The notes under the pieces are model-generated. The model ran no database searches. It was not told the origin of the DNA and saw only the letters and a list, made by a program, of their open reading frames with translations. A stretch of 64,000 bases of DNA from Pacificispira sp002696645 (lineage in GTDB: Bacteria > Pseudomonadota > Alphaproteobacteria > UBA8366 > Aestuariispiraceae). Where the stretch lies: contig NZ_JBLZHU010000002.1 of assembly GCF_048892425.1 (NCBI RefSeq), positions 496,001-560,000 of the forward strand, given 5' to 3'. This document shows positions 1 through 8,836 of this stretch, piece after piece (the first letter of the stretch is position 1; each line of letters begins with the position of its first letter). A program made the translations under genes and the position numbers.

Positions 1-1
1 G

Positions 2-361
2 ACGACCCTGTTGGTGCAGGAAAGCTGTACCGTGACCGTTGCGCATTCCCGCACGGTGGATTTGCCCGCAGAAGTCGCTCAGGCTGATATTGTCATTGCT
101 GCTGTTGGAAAGCCCGAAATGGTGCAGGGGTCCTGGCTAAAGCCCGGTGCGGTGGTGATCGATGTTGGCATTAACCGGATCGACAAGCCCGATGGTGGTA
201 CGCGCCTGGTTGGGGATGTGGATTTCGCTTCAGCCAGTCCGGTGGCGTCCGCCATTACGCCGGTACCAGGCGGTGTTGGCCCGATGACCATTGCCTGTCT
301 GTTGCGCAACACGGTCACCGCCTTCTGCCGTCAGAATGGGTATCCGGAACCGGACATGTAA
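2..361 (+). CDS. folD: FolD, methylenetetrahydrofolate dehydrogenase/cyclohydrolase (3' part)
   Basis: The reading frame is open from the window edge, so only the last 119 residues are seen. FolD is the bifunctional NADP-dependent 5,10-methylene-THF dehydrogenase and methenyl-THF cyclohydrolase of one-carbon metabolism in the cytosol. The visible part is the C-terminal NAD(P)-binding half, with the family signatures VTVAHSRT, AVGKPEMVQGSWLKPGAVV, IDVGINR and the closing PVPGGVGPMTIACLL block. The gene ends with TAA and is followed by a strong hairpin. The start lies outside the window. Confidence 0.95.
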   Translation, partial: TTLLVQESCTVTVAHSRTVDLPAEVAQADIVIAAVGKPEMVQGSWLKPGAVVIDVGINRIDKPDGGTRLVGDVDFASASPVASAITPVPGGVGPMTIACLLRNTVTAFCRQNGYPEPDM

Positions 362-385
362 TCCCAGACAAGAACGCATAGAAAA

Positions 386-419
386 ACGGGCGGAGACATT
401 TCTCCGCCCGTTTCTATTT
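386..419. terminator. Bidirectional rho-independent terminator between folD and the DUF4167 gene
   Basis: A perfect 11-bp stem (ACGGGCGGAGA at 386-396 pairing with TCTCCGCCCGT at 401-411) closes a CATT loop. It is followed by TTTCTATTT on the plus strand and preceded by an A run that becomes a T run on the minus strand. It sits between two converging genes and can stop transcripts from both sides. Confidence 0.85.
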
Positions 420-433
420 GATCCGTCTACCGC

Positions 434-1276
434 TTAATCTGCGATGATCGTCATTTCCTGTTGTGCTGGCTCTGAGCTTGCAGGGGCTTCCACAGCGGCA
501 CCGTCTTCCGAACTGGCAGATTTGCGCGGGGCGCGACGCGGGCGTCCTCGTGGGGCTTTTGGGGCCTCATCCGTATTGGCCGCCGGGGCTGCTGCTGGGG
601 TGCTGGCCGGCTCTTTGGGTGCCGGATCTGCATCATTATTGGCGGGTTGGTTCTTGGTTTGAGTATCGGCAGAATTTGACGCCGGGGTTTCGCTGCCCTC
701 CGCCGTATTCTGTTGCGGGCGACGCCCACGGCCGCGACCGCCATTGTTACGCGGGTTATTTCGGCCCCCGTTATTGCCCTGGCCGCCATTGCCCTGGCCG
801 CCATTGCCCTGGCCGCCATTGCCCTGATTGCCGCCGCCTTGGCCGTTGTTACCCTGACTGTTGTTACCCTGGCCATTGTTGCCATGGCCGCTATTGGCAT
901 TGCGATTGCCGTTATAGCCGCCGGTATTACCGTCGGCATCGTTGCTGTCGTCGCCATCGTCTTCGTAATTGGTGTCATCAAAGCTGTTCTGCTGATCTGA
1001 TGCAGACTCGTCATGGCTTTGGCGCGGGCGGTCCCCCGTGTTGTTTTCATTCAGGATGCGGTAATAATGCTCCGCATGCTGCAACATGGTTTCTGCCATC
1101 ACGCGGTCCCCGGACCCTTGCGAGTCACGTGCCAGCTGGATGTATTTTTCATACACCTGCGTAGCATTTCCACGAATACGAACGCCCGGTCCGTTAGAAT
1201 CAAAATTCTGACGGGAAGGGTTACTACGCCGGGCATTGTTGCGATGCCGTCCGCGATTTTGTTTTGGATTATTCAC
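434..1276 (-). CDS. DUF4167 domain-containing low-complexity protein
   Basis: This 280-aa protein belongs to a family conserved in Alphaproteobacteria next to prfA-prmC. The recognisable domain is residues 1 to about 80: a basic Arg/Asn-rich N-terminus followed by a helical stretch around IRGNATQVYEKYIQLARD and MLQHAEHYYRIL. The rest is unstructured: an Asp-rich stretch, then Gly/Asn/Gln repeats (GQGNG units), an Arg/Gly patch and an Ala/Pro/Lys-rich tail. The basic and RG-rich character suggests nucleic-acid binding, but that is inference. The start codon is GTG with AAGAGGT five bases upstream. The function is not established. Confidence 0.85.
   Translation of the reverse strand: MNNPKQNRGRHRNNARRSNPSRQNFDSNGPGVRIRGNATQVYEKYIQLARDSQGSGDRVMAETMLQHAEHYYRILNENNTGDRPRQSHDESASDQQNSFDDTNYEDDGDDSNDADGNTGGYNGNRNANSGHGNNGQGNNSQGNNGQGGGNQGNGGQGNGGQGNGGQGNNGGRNNPRNNGGRGRGRRPQQNTAEGSETPASNSADTQTKNQPANNDADPAPKEPASTPAAAPAANTDEAPKAPRGRPRRAPRKSASSEDGAAVEAPASSEPAQQEMTIIAD
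776..825 (+). repeat. 15-bp tandem repeat inside the DUF4167 gene
   Basis: Three perfect head-to-tail copies of GCCCTGGCCGCCATT (776-790, 791-805, 806-820) are followed by a partial copy. On the coding (minus) strand they encode the repeated five residues GQGNG/NGGQG. The unit is a multiple of three, so slippage would change length without shifting frame. Confidence 0.9.
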
Positions 1277-1439
1277 GCGTTACCTCTTGAGGTGCGATTG
1301 AATCAAACGAGAGACAAGCTGAACCGTATCGTTGCAGCACCCGGTCAAAATGGGTCGATAAAGTCTTCTCTCTCGGAAAGTCGGTTTCGGAATGCCCATA
1401 ATTACAGGCCGTCCCCCACGAAACGCGACGCACTGCAAC

Positions 1440-2339
1440 CTAGCCCTTTGCCCGGTCCTTTCCAAGTGTTTTTTTTAAGGCTGTCGTGTCTGGTTTCTGC
1501 CCCAGCACGACACGGTCCCGCCCGGCAGTGTCTTGATGACACGATATGCGTAAAAAACCGGCCTTATTCAGCAGATTTGGGACAGTTTGACCCTGATCCC
1601 AGCCAATTTCCAGGGCAATCCAGCCGCCGGGGCGCAACACTTTTGGCGCCGTTTCAATAATCGCGCGATAGGCATCCAAACCATCTGTGCCGCCATCCAG
1701 GGCTAGAATGGGATCATGATCCCGCACAGCAGGGTCCAGATGCTGAATTTCCCCCTGAACGATGTAAGGCGGGTTGGAGACCAGGATATCGATCGATTGT
1801 GGCTGTAGAGCCGACAGCCAGTCACTTTCAACAAGGCGAACGCGACCGGAAAGACCCAGGGCGTCCGCATTGGATTGCGCTGTTTTCAGCGCCTCAATGG
1901 AAATGTCCAGGCCTGTGCCTGTTGCCAAAGGGCGGTCATGCAGCAATGCCAGTATCAGGCAGCCGGTTCCGGTTCCTATATCAGCAATGTCGCATGTCTG
2001 ATCCGTCGGTATAAGCGCCAGTGCCTCTTTTACCAGAACCTCACTATCCATGCGCGGATCCAGCGTTGCGGGGGTGACATGAAATTCCAGTCCCCAAAAA
2101 TTGCGGCGCCCGGTGATCCGGCTCATCGGAACCCCTGACGCACGTAAGGCGACCCAATCCTGATATTGGGTGATATGATGCACAGGAAGGTCGGGATAAG
2201 CGATTATGTCGGTGGGCGTAATCCCTTCCAGATCACATAAGAGATGGCGGGCTTCCCATAACGGTGAGGGGATATCAGCGGCCTGCAATTGGGCCACTGC
2301 GGCGCGCAACGCGGTCTGGCGCGCCGTGTCTGGGCTCAC
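1440..2339 (-). CDS. prmC: PrmC, peptide chain release factor N5-glutamine methyltransferase
   Basis: PrmC methylates the glutamine of the GGQ motif of release factors, using S-adenosylmethionine. The 299-aa protein shows the N-terminal helical substrate-recognition part, a SAM-binding DIGTGTGCL motif and the catalytic NPPY motif (VSNPPYIV), which positions the glutamine amide. It starts with GTG, and the start overlaps the prfA stop codon as GTGA, so translation is probably coupled. Its substrate RF1 is encoded directly upstream, as in most Proteobacteria. Confidence 0.96.
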   Translation of the reverse strand: MSPDTARQTALRAAVAQLQAADIPSPLWEARHLLCDLEGITPTDIIAYPDLPVHHITQYQDWVALRASGVPMSRITGRRNFWGLEFHVTPATLDPRMDSEVLVKEALALIPTDQTCDIADIGTGTGCLILALLHDRPLATGTGLDISIEALKTAQSNADALGLSGRVRLVESDWLSALQPQSIDILVSNPPYIVQGEIQHLDPAVRDHDPILALDGGTDGLDAYRAIIETAPKVLRPGGWIALEIGWDQGQTVPNLLNKAGFLRISCHQDTAGRDRVVLGQKPDTTALKKTLGKDRAKG

Positions 2340-3418
2340 ACCGCTTCCCCTAATTCCGCCAACAGAGAGGACTGGTCTTCCAGGATCAACGCATCCAGGA
2401 TTTCATCCAGCGCTTCCCCCAGCATCATCCTGTCCAGTTTGTACAGGGTCAGGTTGATGCGGTGGTCCGTGACGCGACCCTGGGGAAAATTATAGGTCCG
2501 GATGCGTTCGGACCGGTCCCCGCTGCCAACCATGGATTTGCGATCCGCAGCCCGTTCCGACGCCTGGCGTTCCCGTTCCTGATCATACAGACGCGCGCGC
2601 AGAACCTTCATCGCCTTGGCGCGATTCTTGTGCTGGGACTTTTCATCCTGACAGGTCACGACAAGGCCGGTCGGCAAATGGGTGATGCGGATCGCGCTGT
2701 CGGTGGTGTTGACATGCTGACCGCCCGCACCCTGAGAGCGATAGGTATCCACCCGCAGGTCGCCTTCGTTGATTTCGATGTCGACTTCCTGTGCTTCGGG
2801 CAGAACCGCGACTGTTGCGGCTGAGGTGTGGATGCGTCCACCGCTTTCGGTCGTTGGCACGCGCTGGACACGATGCACGCCGGATTCAAATTTTAGTTTC
2901 CCATAGGCGCCTGCCCCATTGATGGAGACTGTCACCTGGGCGATGCCGCCGACTTCATTCTCGCTGATATCGATCACTTCAAACGGCCAGCTATGATTCT
3001 GGCAATAGCGCTGATACATGCGCAAAAGGTCGCCTGCGAACAGGCCGGCCTCGTCCCCGCCGGTGCCTGCGCGGATTTCCATGATACAGGCGCGCCGGTC
3101 GGCCTCGTCCTTTGGCAGCAGCAACAGTTTCAGGTCCTGTTCAAGCTCTGGCAGGCGCTCGTCCAGGCTTTCCAATTCCTCGCGGGCCAGGCTGCGCATT
3201 TCCTTATCGCTGCTGTGATCCTCGATCATCGCCACCAGGTCTGTGCGTTCCGCCTCTGCCGCCCGAAATGTCTGGGCAGCCTCCACAATGGGTGTCAGTT
3301 CGGCATATTCCATGGAAACAGCCTGGAACTCTTCTGCAGGCAATGTGCCTGTAGACATGCGATCAGACAGTTCCATATGGCGTCTGATGACGCGGTCAAT
3401 ATTATCGGTCCAACTCAT
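2336..3418 (-). CDS. prfA: Peptide chain release factor 1
   Basis: RF1 ends translation at UAA and UAG. The 360-aa length is normal. The catalytic GGQ is in GAGGQHVNTTDSAIR, and the stop-codon reading tripeptide lies in RVPTTESGGRIHTS. That tripeptide is PTT, where the family usually has PAT or PVT, so the first and third positions are kept. The gene overlaps the hemA stop by ATGA and the prmC start by GTGA, which makes hemA-prfA-prmC a tightly coupled operon. Confidence 0.97.
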   Translation of the reverse strand: MSWTDNIDRVIRRHMELSDRMSTGTLPAEEFQAVSMEYAELTPIVEAAQTFRAAEAERTDLVAMIEDHSSDKEMRSLAREELESLDERLPELEQDLKLLLLPKDEADRRACIMEIRAGTGGDEAGLFAGDLLRMYQRYCQNHSWPFEVIDISENEVGGIAQVTVSINGAGAYGKLKFESGVHRVQRVPTTESGGRIHTSAATVAVLPEAQEVDIEINEGDLRVDTYRSQGAGGQHVNTTDSAIRITHLPTGLVVTCQDEKSQHKNRAKAMKVLRARLYDQERERQASERAADRKSMVGSGDRSERIRTYNFPQGRVTDHRINLTLYKLDRMMLGEALDEILDALILEDQSSLLAELGEAV

Positions 3419-4749
3419 TCTGTATCGCTTCTTTCATCCTGAATGCGCAGCGCGAACAGGCGCTCCAGCACGCGGTTTACTGTAATTGTGTCACGCAGGT
3501 CTGCTGCCCCGCCTTCGCTGGCGATGGCGCGCAGGGTTTCGCTGGGTTCATGCAAAATGCGGTTGACCAGAAGGCGGGTCGCCTCTGCTGCATCGGCACT
3601 GGGATGGCGGTTTAGCACATCTTCACGCAGGCGGTCGAATTGTTCTCTCAAGGCGATCAGGCCGGGGACGCCTTCCCGCTCTGCCTGGCTGCGCCGCCAA
3701 TCGATCAGCGCGCTGTCGACCATAGCGGCGGCTTCCGCAGCCTCTGCCTTGCGGTCTAACTGGCCCTTTTCTGCCAGCCGTTCAATATCTTCCATCGTAT
3801 ACAGGAAGGCATCGGGCAGAGTGTCCACGGCTGGATCGATATCCAGCGGAATCCCGGCATCAATCAGCAGGATCGGTTTTGATCGGCGGGCTTCTAATGC
3901 TTTGGTGACACTATCGCTGTCCAACAGATATCGGCCCCGACCGGCAGCGGTGATCACGATGTCAGAATGCGCCAGGGCGCGGTCCAGCTTTTCATAATCC
4001 TGATAGGTCAGCCCGCGCCGCGCTGCTTCCCGCTCTGTCCGGCGTGATGGACCGGTTAAATCCAGCACCCCGATCCCCGCACGCTGAAACTGTTCTGCGA
4101 TCAGTCCGCCGGTCTCTCCCAACCCGATCAGCAAGGCGCGGCATCGGGCCATCGTGCCGTGCAGGTCCTGGGCGACCTTTACCGCGGCGGCGGCGGCGGA
4201 AACGGCCCCTTCTCCAATTCGGGTGGTGCTGCGGACCCGCTTTGCTAATGCGAAGCTGGTTTGCATCAACCGGTCCAGTTCTCCCTGGATCATTCCGGCA
4301 TCGCTTGCAACCTGCACAGCGTCCTTCAATTGACCCAGAATTTGGGACTCCCCGATCATCTGGCTGTCCAGGGCGCTGGCGATGCGAAAGACATGGGCGA
4401 CGGCATCCACATCATACAAGCGGTAGAAGGTGGATTCGGGGACGCTCATTCCCTCCAACCGACTGCGCAAGCGCCGTTCTGCTGTGCCACTGGCCCGTTC
4501 AGGGTCGGTGGATGTGCCAATCAACTCTACCCGGTCACAGGTCGACAGTGACACCAATTGCGTCAGTCCCGCATCGCGACAGGCTGCCAGGAATTCAGGC
4601 TGGGCAGGCGGTTCAACAAACAGGCGGTCCCGGATCCGCGCGTCGGCCGTGCGAAAGCTGGCCCCCACGATGTAAGGTCTATCCATTGGGGCCGGGCCAG
4701 CGCCATCGACACTTGTCCCAGCGGTTGTCCCAGCGGATATCCCGGTCAT
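3415..4749 (-). CDS. hemA: Glutamyl-tRNA reductase (C5 pathway of ALA synthesis), divergent
   Basis: The family reduces glutamyl-tRNA(Glu) with NADPH to glutamate-1-semialdehyde, the first step of the C5 route to 5-aminolevulinate. The 444-aa protein has the full domain set: N-terminal catalytic domain with the nucleophilic Cys in LSTCDRVEL, the MIGESQILGQLKDA block, an NADPH-binding GLGETGG loop, and the helical C-terminal dimerisation domain. Two usual motifs are altered: NHKTA is SFRTA and TCNR is TCDR. Starting at the in-frame Met at 4686 would put the catalytic Cys at residue 50, as in E. coli; the 4749 start has a GGGGG-rich possible ribosome site. The gene lies 3 nt after hisS and overlaps prfA. 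A second ALA route (ALA synthase) is encoded at 41.3 kb. No glutamate-1-semialdehyde aminomutase gene is in the window. Confidence 0.9.
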   Translation of the reverse strand: MTGISAGTTAGTSVDGAGPAPMDRPYIVGASFRTADARIRDRLFVEPPAQPEFLAACRDAGLTQLVSLSTCDRVELIGTSTDPERASGTAERRLRSRLEGMSVPESTFYRLYDVDAVAHVFRIASALDSQMIGESQILGQLKDAVQVASDAGMIQGELDRLMQTSFALAKRVRSTTRIGEGAVSAAAAAVKVAQDLHGTMARCRALLIGLGETGGLIAEQFQRAGIGVLDLTGPSRRTEREAARRGLTYQDYEKLDRALAHSDIVITAAGRGRYLLDSDSVTKALEARRSKPILLIDAGIPLDIDPAVDTLPDAFLYTMEDIERLAEKGQLDRKAEAAEAAAMVDSALIDWRRSQAEREGVPGLIALREQFDRLREDVLNRHPSADAAEATRLLVNRILHEPSETLRAIASEGGAADLRDTITVNRVLERLFALRIQDERSDTE

Positions 4750-4752
4750 GGT

Positions 4753-6012
4753 CTACCCCCGATCTTCAACCCGCATCACAGTCAAGGTTGCCGCCAGGTC
4801 GGTCATCGCCACTTCTTTCTGTTCGCCATCATCCAGGGTTTTGACCTGGGCCACGCCCTTGGACAATTCCTCATCCCCCAAAATAATCGCCGCCCAGGCA
4901 TTGACCTTGTTGGCGTGCTTCATGCGCTTCTTCATATTGCCGGAAAAGGCGAATTCGGTGCGCAGGCTGCTGCCGCGCAAGGTCTTTGCAATGACCAGAG
5001 CCTGTGCTTCCGCTGCGTCCCCCATTGGGACGATGACCAGCGGGCGGTCCACAGGCGGAGCTTCAGCCGATAACATTGCCAGGCGTTCTATGCCAGCGGC
5101 CCAGCCAACGCCCGGCGTTTCCTGTCCGCCCAACATGCCAATCAACCCGTCATAGCGGCCGCCTGCCATCACCGCACTTTGCGCGCCCAGCGCATCGGTG
5201 GTGAATTCAAAGGCGGTATGGCAATAGTAATCCAGACCCCGCACCAAACGGGGGTTCAGCGTGTATTTGATGCCTAGCGCATCCAGGCCGGTTTTGACCG
5301 CGGCGAAAAACTCGACGCTCTCCGTGTTCAGATAATCTGAAAAAATCGGGGCATCGGCGACGATCTTTCGGTCGTCCTCATCCTTGCTGTCCAGGATACG
5401 CATCGGGTTGCGGGTCAGGCGGTCTTTTGATTCAACAGACAATTTCTCCAGATGACCTTGGAAATATTCAACCAAGGCCTCGCGATAGGCGGCGCGGCTT
5501 TCCGTGTCGCCCAATGTGTTGAGTTCCAGCACGGTCTTATCGACAATGCCCAGATCGGACAGGATGGCGTGGCCACAAGCAATCGCCTCCACATCGGCCA
5601 GGGGCTGTGCGGCCCCGATCAGTTCGATGCCGATCTGGTGGAACTGGCGCAGACGACCTTTCTGGGGGCGTTCATGGCGGAACATGGGGCCGGAATAGAA
5701 GTATTTCACCGGGGTATGCTGCGCCAAGCCATTGGAGATGAAAGCCCGACACACGCCCGCTGTATTTTCCGGGCGCAGGGTCAGCATGTCGCCGCCCTTG
5801 TCTTCGAATGTGTACATTTCCTTGGTCACGACATCAGAGGTATCGCCCAAGGTGCGCGCGAAGACGTTGGTGAATTCAAAGATCGGTGTGGCGATCTCGT
5901 CAAAGCCATGCAAGGCGGCTGTACCCCGCGCTGTATCGCTGACATGGCGATGCGCGCGCATGTCATCGGGCAGGAGGTCATGGGTGCCGCGTACCGGCTG
6001 TAAATCTGCCAT
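4753..6012 (-). CDS. hisS: Histidyl-tRNA synthetase
   Basis: This class II synthetase charges tRNA(His). The 419-aa protein shows motif 2 (FRHERPQKGRLRQFHQIG), the histidine-binding signatures LVRGLDYYCHTAFE and AGGRYDGL, motif 3 (GVGWAAGIERLAM) and a C-terminal anticodon-binding domain. The ATG start at 6012 is preceded by AAGGA at good spacing. It follows ispG by 43 bp. The order rodZ-ispG-hisS is the same as in Gammaproteobacteria. Confidence 0.97.
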   Translation of the reverse strand: MADLQPVRGTHDLLPDDMRAHRHVSDTARGTAALHGFDEIATPIFEFTNVFARTLGDTSDVVTKEMYTFEDKGGDMLTLRPENTAGVCRAFISNGLAQHTPVKYFYSGPMFRHERPQKGRLRQFHQIGIELIGAAQPLADVEAIACGHAILSDLGIVDKTVLELNTLGDTESRAAYREALVEYFQGHLEKLSVESKDRLTRNPMRILDSKDEDDRKIVADAPIFSDYLNTESVEFFAAVKTGLDALGIKYTLNPRLVRGLDYYCHTAFEFTTDALGAQSAVMAGGRYDGLIGMLGGQETPGVGWAAGIERLAMLSAEAPPVDRPLVIVPMGDAAEAQALVIAKTLRGSSLRTEFAFSGNMKKRMKHANKVNAWAAIILGDEELSKGVAQVKTLDDGEQKEVAMTDLAATLTVMRVEDRG

Positions 6013-6055
6013 GGGTCAGAATCCTTAACGTCTACAAATTGTGGAGAATGGGTCG

Positions 6056-7189
6056 CTATTCCGCCGCGATGGTGGCGGTTTCGGGTTTCTCAGCCTCAAT
6101 TTCCGCCGCCTTCTGTTCCACCAGTTCAACCAGATGGTCAACGATGGATTGGTCTTTCAGGCGATGATGGGGCATCCCTGCAATGTAAACCTGATGGGTG
6201 CCTTTGCCGCCACCAGTAAAGCCAATATCGGTTTCACGCGCTTCGCCAGGGCCATTAACGACACAGCCGATCACACTGACAGTCATCGGCGTGGTAATAT
6301 GGGCCAGCCGCTCTTCCAGCACTTTTACTGTTTCGATTACATTGAATTGCTGCCGGGCACAGGATGGGCAGGAAATCACATTCACGCCGCGATGCCGCAG
6401 ATTCAAGGCTTTCAGCATGTCAAAGCCGACTTTTACTTCCTCTTCAGGCTCTGCAGACAGGCTGACGCGGATCGTATCGCCAATGCCAGCCCAAAGTAGG
6501 GAGCCCATGCCGATGGAAGATTTGATCGTGCCGGATCGCAATCCGCCCGCTTCGGTAATTCCCAGATGCAGGGGGTAATCGCAGGCTTCGGCCAATCCAT
6601 GATAGGCCGCGACTGCCAGGAAGACATCGGATGCCTTCACACTGATCTTGAATTCGGTGAAATCGGCATCTTCCAGAATGCGGGCATGCTCCAGGCCGCT
6701 TTCCACCATCGCTTCGGGGCAGGGTTCGCCATATTTTTCCAGCAGATGCTTTTCCAGTGATCCGGCATTCACCCCAATCCGCATGGAACAGCCGTGATCC
6801 TTTGCGGCCTGAACCACGTCTTTCACGCGCTGGGCGGACCCGATATTGCCCGGATTGATCCGCAGACAGGCAGCCCCCGCTTTGGCGGCTTCTATCGCAC
6901 GTTTGTAATGGAAATGGATGTCCGCGACGACCGGCACCGTGACTTCGGGAATAATTTTGGCCAGGGCGGCGGTGGAGTCTTCGTCAGGGCAGGACACCCG
7001 AATGATATCCACCCCAGCAATTTCACAGCGACGGATCTGATCAATTGTTGCCTGTACGTCCGATGTTAGGGTGTTTGTCATCGTCTGCACGGTGATTGGT
7101 GCATCGCCCCCCACGGCGACCGGGCCAACCATGATCTTGCGCGACGGTCGGCGGTGTATTTCGCGATAGGGTCTAACGCTCATGATCAT
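6056..7189 (-). CDS. ispG: IspG (GcpE), 4-hydroxy-3-methylbut-2-enyl diphosphate synthase
   Basis: IspG is the [4Fe-4S] enzyme that turns MEcPP into HMBPP in the MEP isoprenoid pathway. The 377-aa protein starts with the TIM-barrel part (TVQTMTNTLTSDV, VADIHFHYKRAI, LRINPGNIG) and ends with the cluster domain. The cluster ligands are seen as CPSC near residue 270 and the Cys of VIGCVVNGPGEA. The length fits the two-domain bacterial form. Starts at 7189 and 7183 are both ATG. The pathway feeds the tail of bacteriochlorophyll and the carotenoids, as well as quinones. Confidence 0.96.
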   Translation of the reverse strand: MIMSVRPYREIHRRPSRKIMVGPVAVGGDAPITVQTMTNTLTSDVQATIDQIRRCEIAGVDIIRVSCPDEDSTAALAKIIPEVTVPVVADIHFHYKRAIEAAKAGAACLRINPGNIGSAQRVKDVVQAAKDHGCSMRIGVNAGSLEKHLLEKYGEPCPEAMVESGLEHARILEDADFTEFKISVKASDVFLAVAAYHGLAEACDYPLHLGITEAGGLRSGTIKSSIGMGSLLWAGIGDTIRVSLSAEPEEEVKVGFDMLKALNLRHRGVNVISCPSCARQQFNVIETVKVLEERLAHITTPMTVSVIGCVVNGPGEARETDIGFTGGGKGTHQVYIAGMPHHRLKDQSIVDHLVELVEQKAAEIEAEKPETATIAAE

Positions 7190-7291
7190 TCTCTTTCAGG
7201 GTCGGCGGTGACCACCAGAAAATGCGCGCTTTCGTCCCGAAGATCAAGGTTGCCCTGAACTTTTAACACAAGCTTGATGAAGACGGATACT

Positions 7292-8836
7292 CTAAGGCAG
7301 TAAATTCTCTGGCGTCAATGGAATGTCCCGGCGGACTTCGCCCAATGTCCCAAGCGTTGGGGCCATGGTGCCGTTCACAATCAGCTTCAGCGCACCGATA
7401 TTGCCGGAACTGAGCGTCAGGCCGGGACGGTCCGGCACGCGGTAGATTTCCCCCATAAGCATCAGCTTTTCAATCAGCACCTGACCCTGAGCATTCTTCA
7501 CCTGGATCCAGGATTCCTGGGTTGCCTGAATGATGATGCGGGAATCAGACGGGGAGGCAGCCGTTTGGGAGTCGTTTGTGTTTTGTGTCACAGCGGGGGG
7601 GGGTGGCGTTGTCGGCGCTGGATCTGTCACAGGCCCCTGCACGGTTTCAGGCTGTGCCGGATCCGTTGAATTTTCAGGTGGTGCAGGCTGTGGCGGAGGT
7701 GCCAGATCCTGTGTCGTGATCGCCGAACTTTCTGACTGGGGCGCGTTTGACGCGGCGCCCGTATCAGCGGTTGGTGATTCTTGCGCTGAGTTGGGTTCAG
7801 GCTGGCTGGGTTGAGTCGGGCTGGGTTGAGGTGGCGGCGCAGGTACTTCTGGTTCCGGCAGGGCATCTACACGCTGTTGTTCTGTCGATGCACTCTCTGC
7901 CGCGCCGGATTGCGTTTCCGCTTGTGTTGATGCGGTGGCCGCGTTTTGTGTCGCAGCCTCAGTCTCCGCGCCATCAGAACTTGCTGTTGCCTGGGGTGCC
8001 GCTGCACTGGGTGTTTCTGCACTGGGTGTTTCTGTGCTGGTTGGTGCTTCGGAACTTGGTACCTCAGATGGGGCGGTTTCTGCTGGCGTTGTTTCAGTGG
8101 ACGGCAGTGTCGGTGTCGCCGCTGTATCCGAAGTGGCCGGTGCGATCACGTCCGCAGTATTGGCAGTATCTGTCTCACCTGTTGACGTTTCCGGCGCGGG
8201 CACGGCGTTGGAAGCGTCGGTTTCCGATGGTGTGACGGACGGTTTAGACTCTGTTTCCGCACCGTCTGCGAAAGGGGTATCGCTGTTTTCAGGGGCGCTG
8301 GGGGTGTCCACAGCGGTTTCAACTGGCGCCGATGTGTCCGGTGTCGATTCCTGTTCAACCAACGCCATCAACCGGGCTGGCACAGCTTCGACAGCTTCAA
8401 CAATGGTCATATTCTGGGAGGAACTGTAAAGCCAGACACCATAAACCCCGCCTGCCAACAGCAATACAATTAGCAGCAGGGCCGCACCCGGTACCCGATT
8501 GCCGGGCAGGGGTTCCGGGAACTGCAATTGGGTTCGATGGCTGATGCCACGCGCTTCAACTTTGAACCGGTCGACGATTTCGGCGCTGTCCAGGTCCAGA
8601 TAGCTGGCATAGGCGCGGACAAAACCGATACCATAGGTCACACCGGGCAGGTCTTCTATGGCCCCGGATTCAAGGGCTTGAAGATAGGGTAGGCGAATGC
8701 GCAGCGCTGCAGCCACTTCGCGCAGGTCCTCATCGCGCGCCAGTCGCGCTCCACGTAAGATCGCCCCAACACCGGCACCCGGATTTTCGGGATTGACGCC
8801 CTTACGCGCCTGTTCCTGATCTTCAGACGCTTTCAT
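7292..8836 (-). CDS. rodZ: RodZ-like protein: HTH domain, one membrane helix, DUF4115
   Basis: The 514-aa protein has a RodZ architecture: an N-terminal Xre-type helix-turn-helix domain (about residues 15-90, VGAILRGARLARDEDLREVA), one membrane helix (ALLLIVLLLAGGVYGVWLY), a very long linker rich in Ala, Thr, Ser, Pro and Glu (about residues 170-430), and a C-terminal DUF4115 domain starting near SRIIIQATQESWIQV. RodZ links MreB to the cell envelope in rods; this role is inferred from architecture and from the neighbouring ispG-hisS. The start at 8836 (MKASEDQE) is chosen because upstream in-frame residues do not resemble the family. The linker, around 250 residues, is unusually long. Confidence 0.85.
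   Translation of the reverse strand: MKASEDQEQARKGVNPENPGAGVGAILRGARLARDEDLREVAAALRIRLPYLQALESGAIEDLPGVTYGIGFVRAYASYLDLDSAEIVDRFKVEARGISHRTQLQFPEPLPGNRVPGAALLLIVLLLAGGVYGVWLYSSSQNMTIVEAVEAVPARLMALVEQESTPDTSAPVETAVDTPSAPENSDTPFADGAETESKPSVTPSETDASNAVPAPETSTGETDTANTADVIAPATSDTAATPTLPSTETTPAETAPSEVPSSEAPTSTETPSAETPSAAAPQATASSDGAETEAATQNAATASTQAETQSGAAESASTEQQRVDALPEPEVPAPPPQPSPTQPSQPEPNSAQESPTADTGAASNAPQSESSAITTQDLAPPPQPAPPENSTDPAQPETVQGPVTDPAPTTPPPPAVTQNTNDSQTAASPSDSRIIIQATQESWIQVKNAQGQVLIEKLMLMGEIYRVPDRPGLTLSSGNIGALKLIVNGTMAPTLGTLGEVRRDIPLTPENLLP

Noticed and set aside
463..1164. 233-aa plus-strand frame over the DUF4167 gene
   Set aside because: It is the antisense shadow of the Gly/Asn/Gln repeat tract; its composition (Cys/His/Arg-rich) is unlike a protein.
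1280..1465. 61-aa minus-strand frame between prmC and the DUF4167 gene
   Set aside because: It overlaps the end of prmC, has no ribosome site that stands out and no known family.
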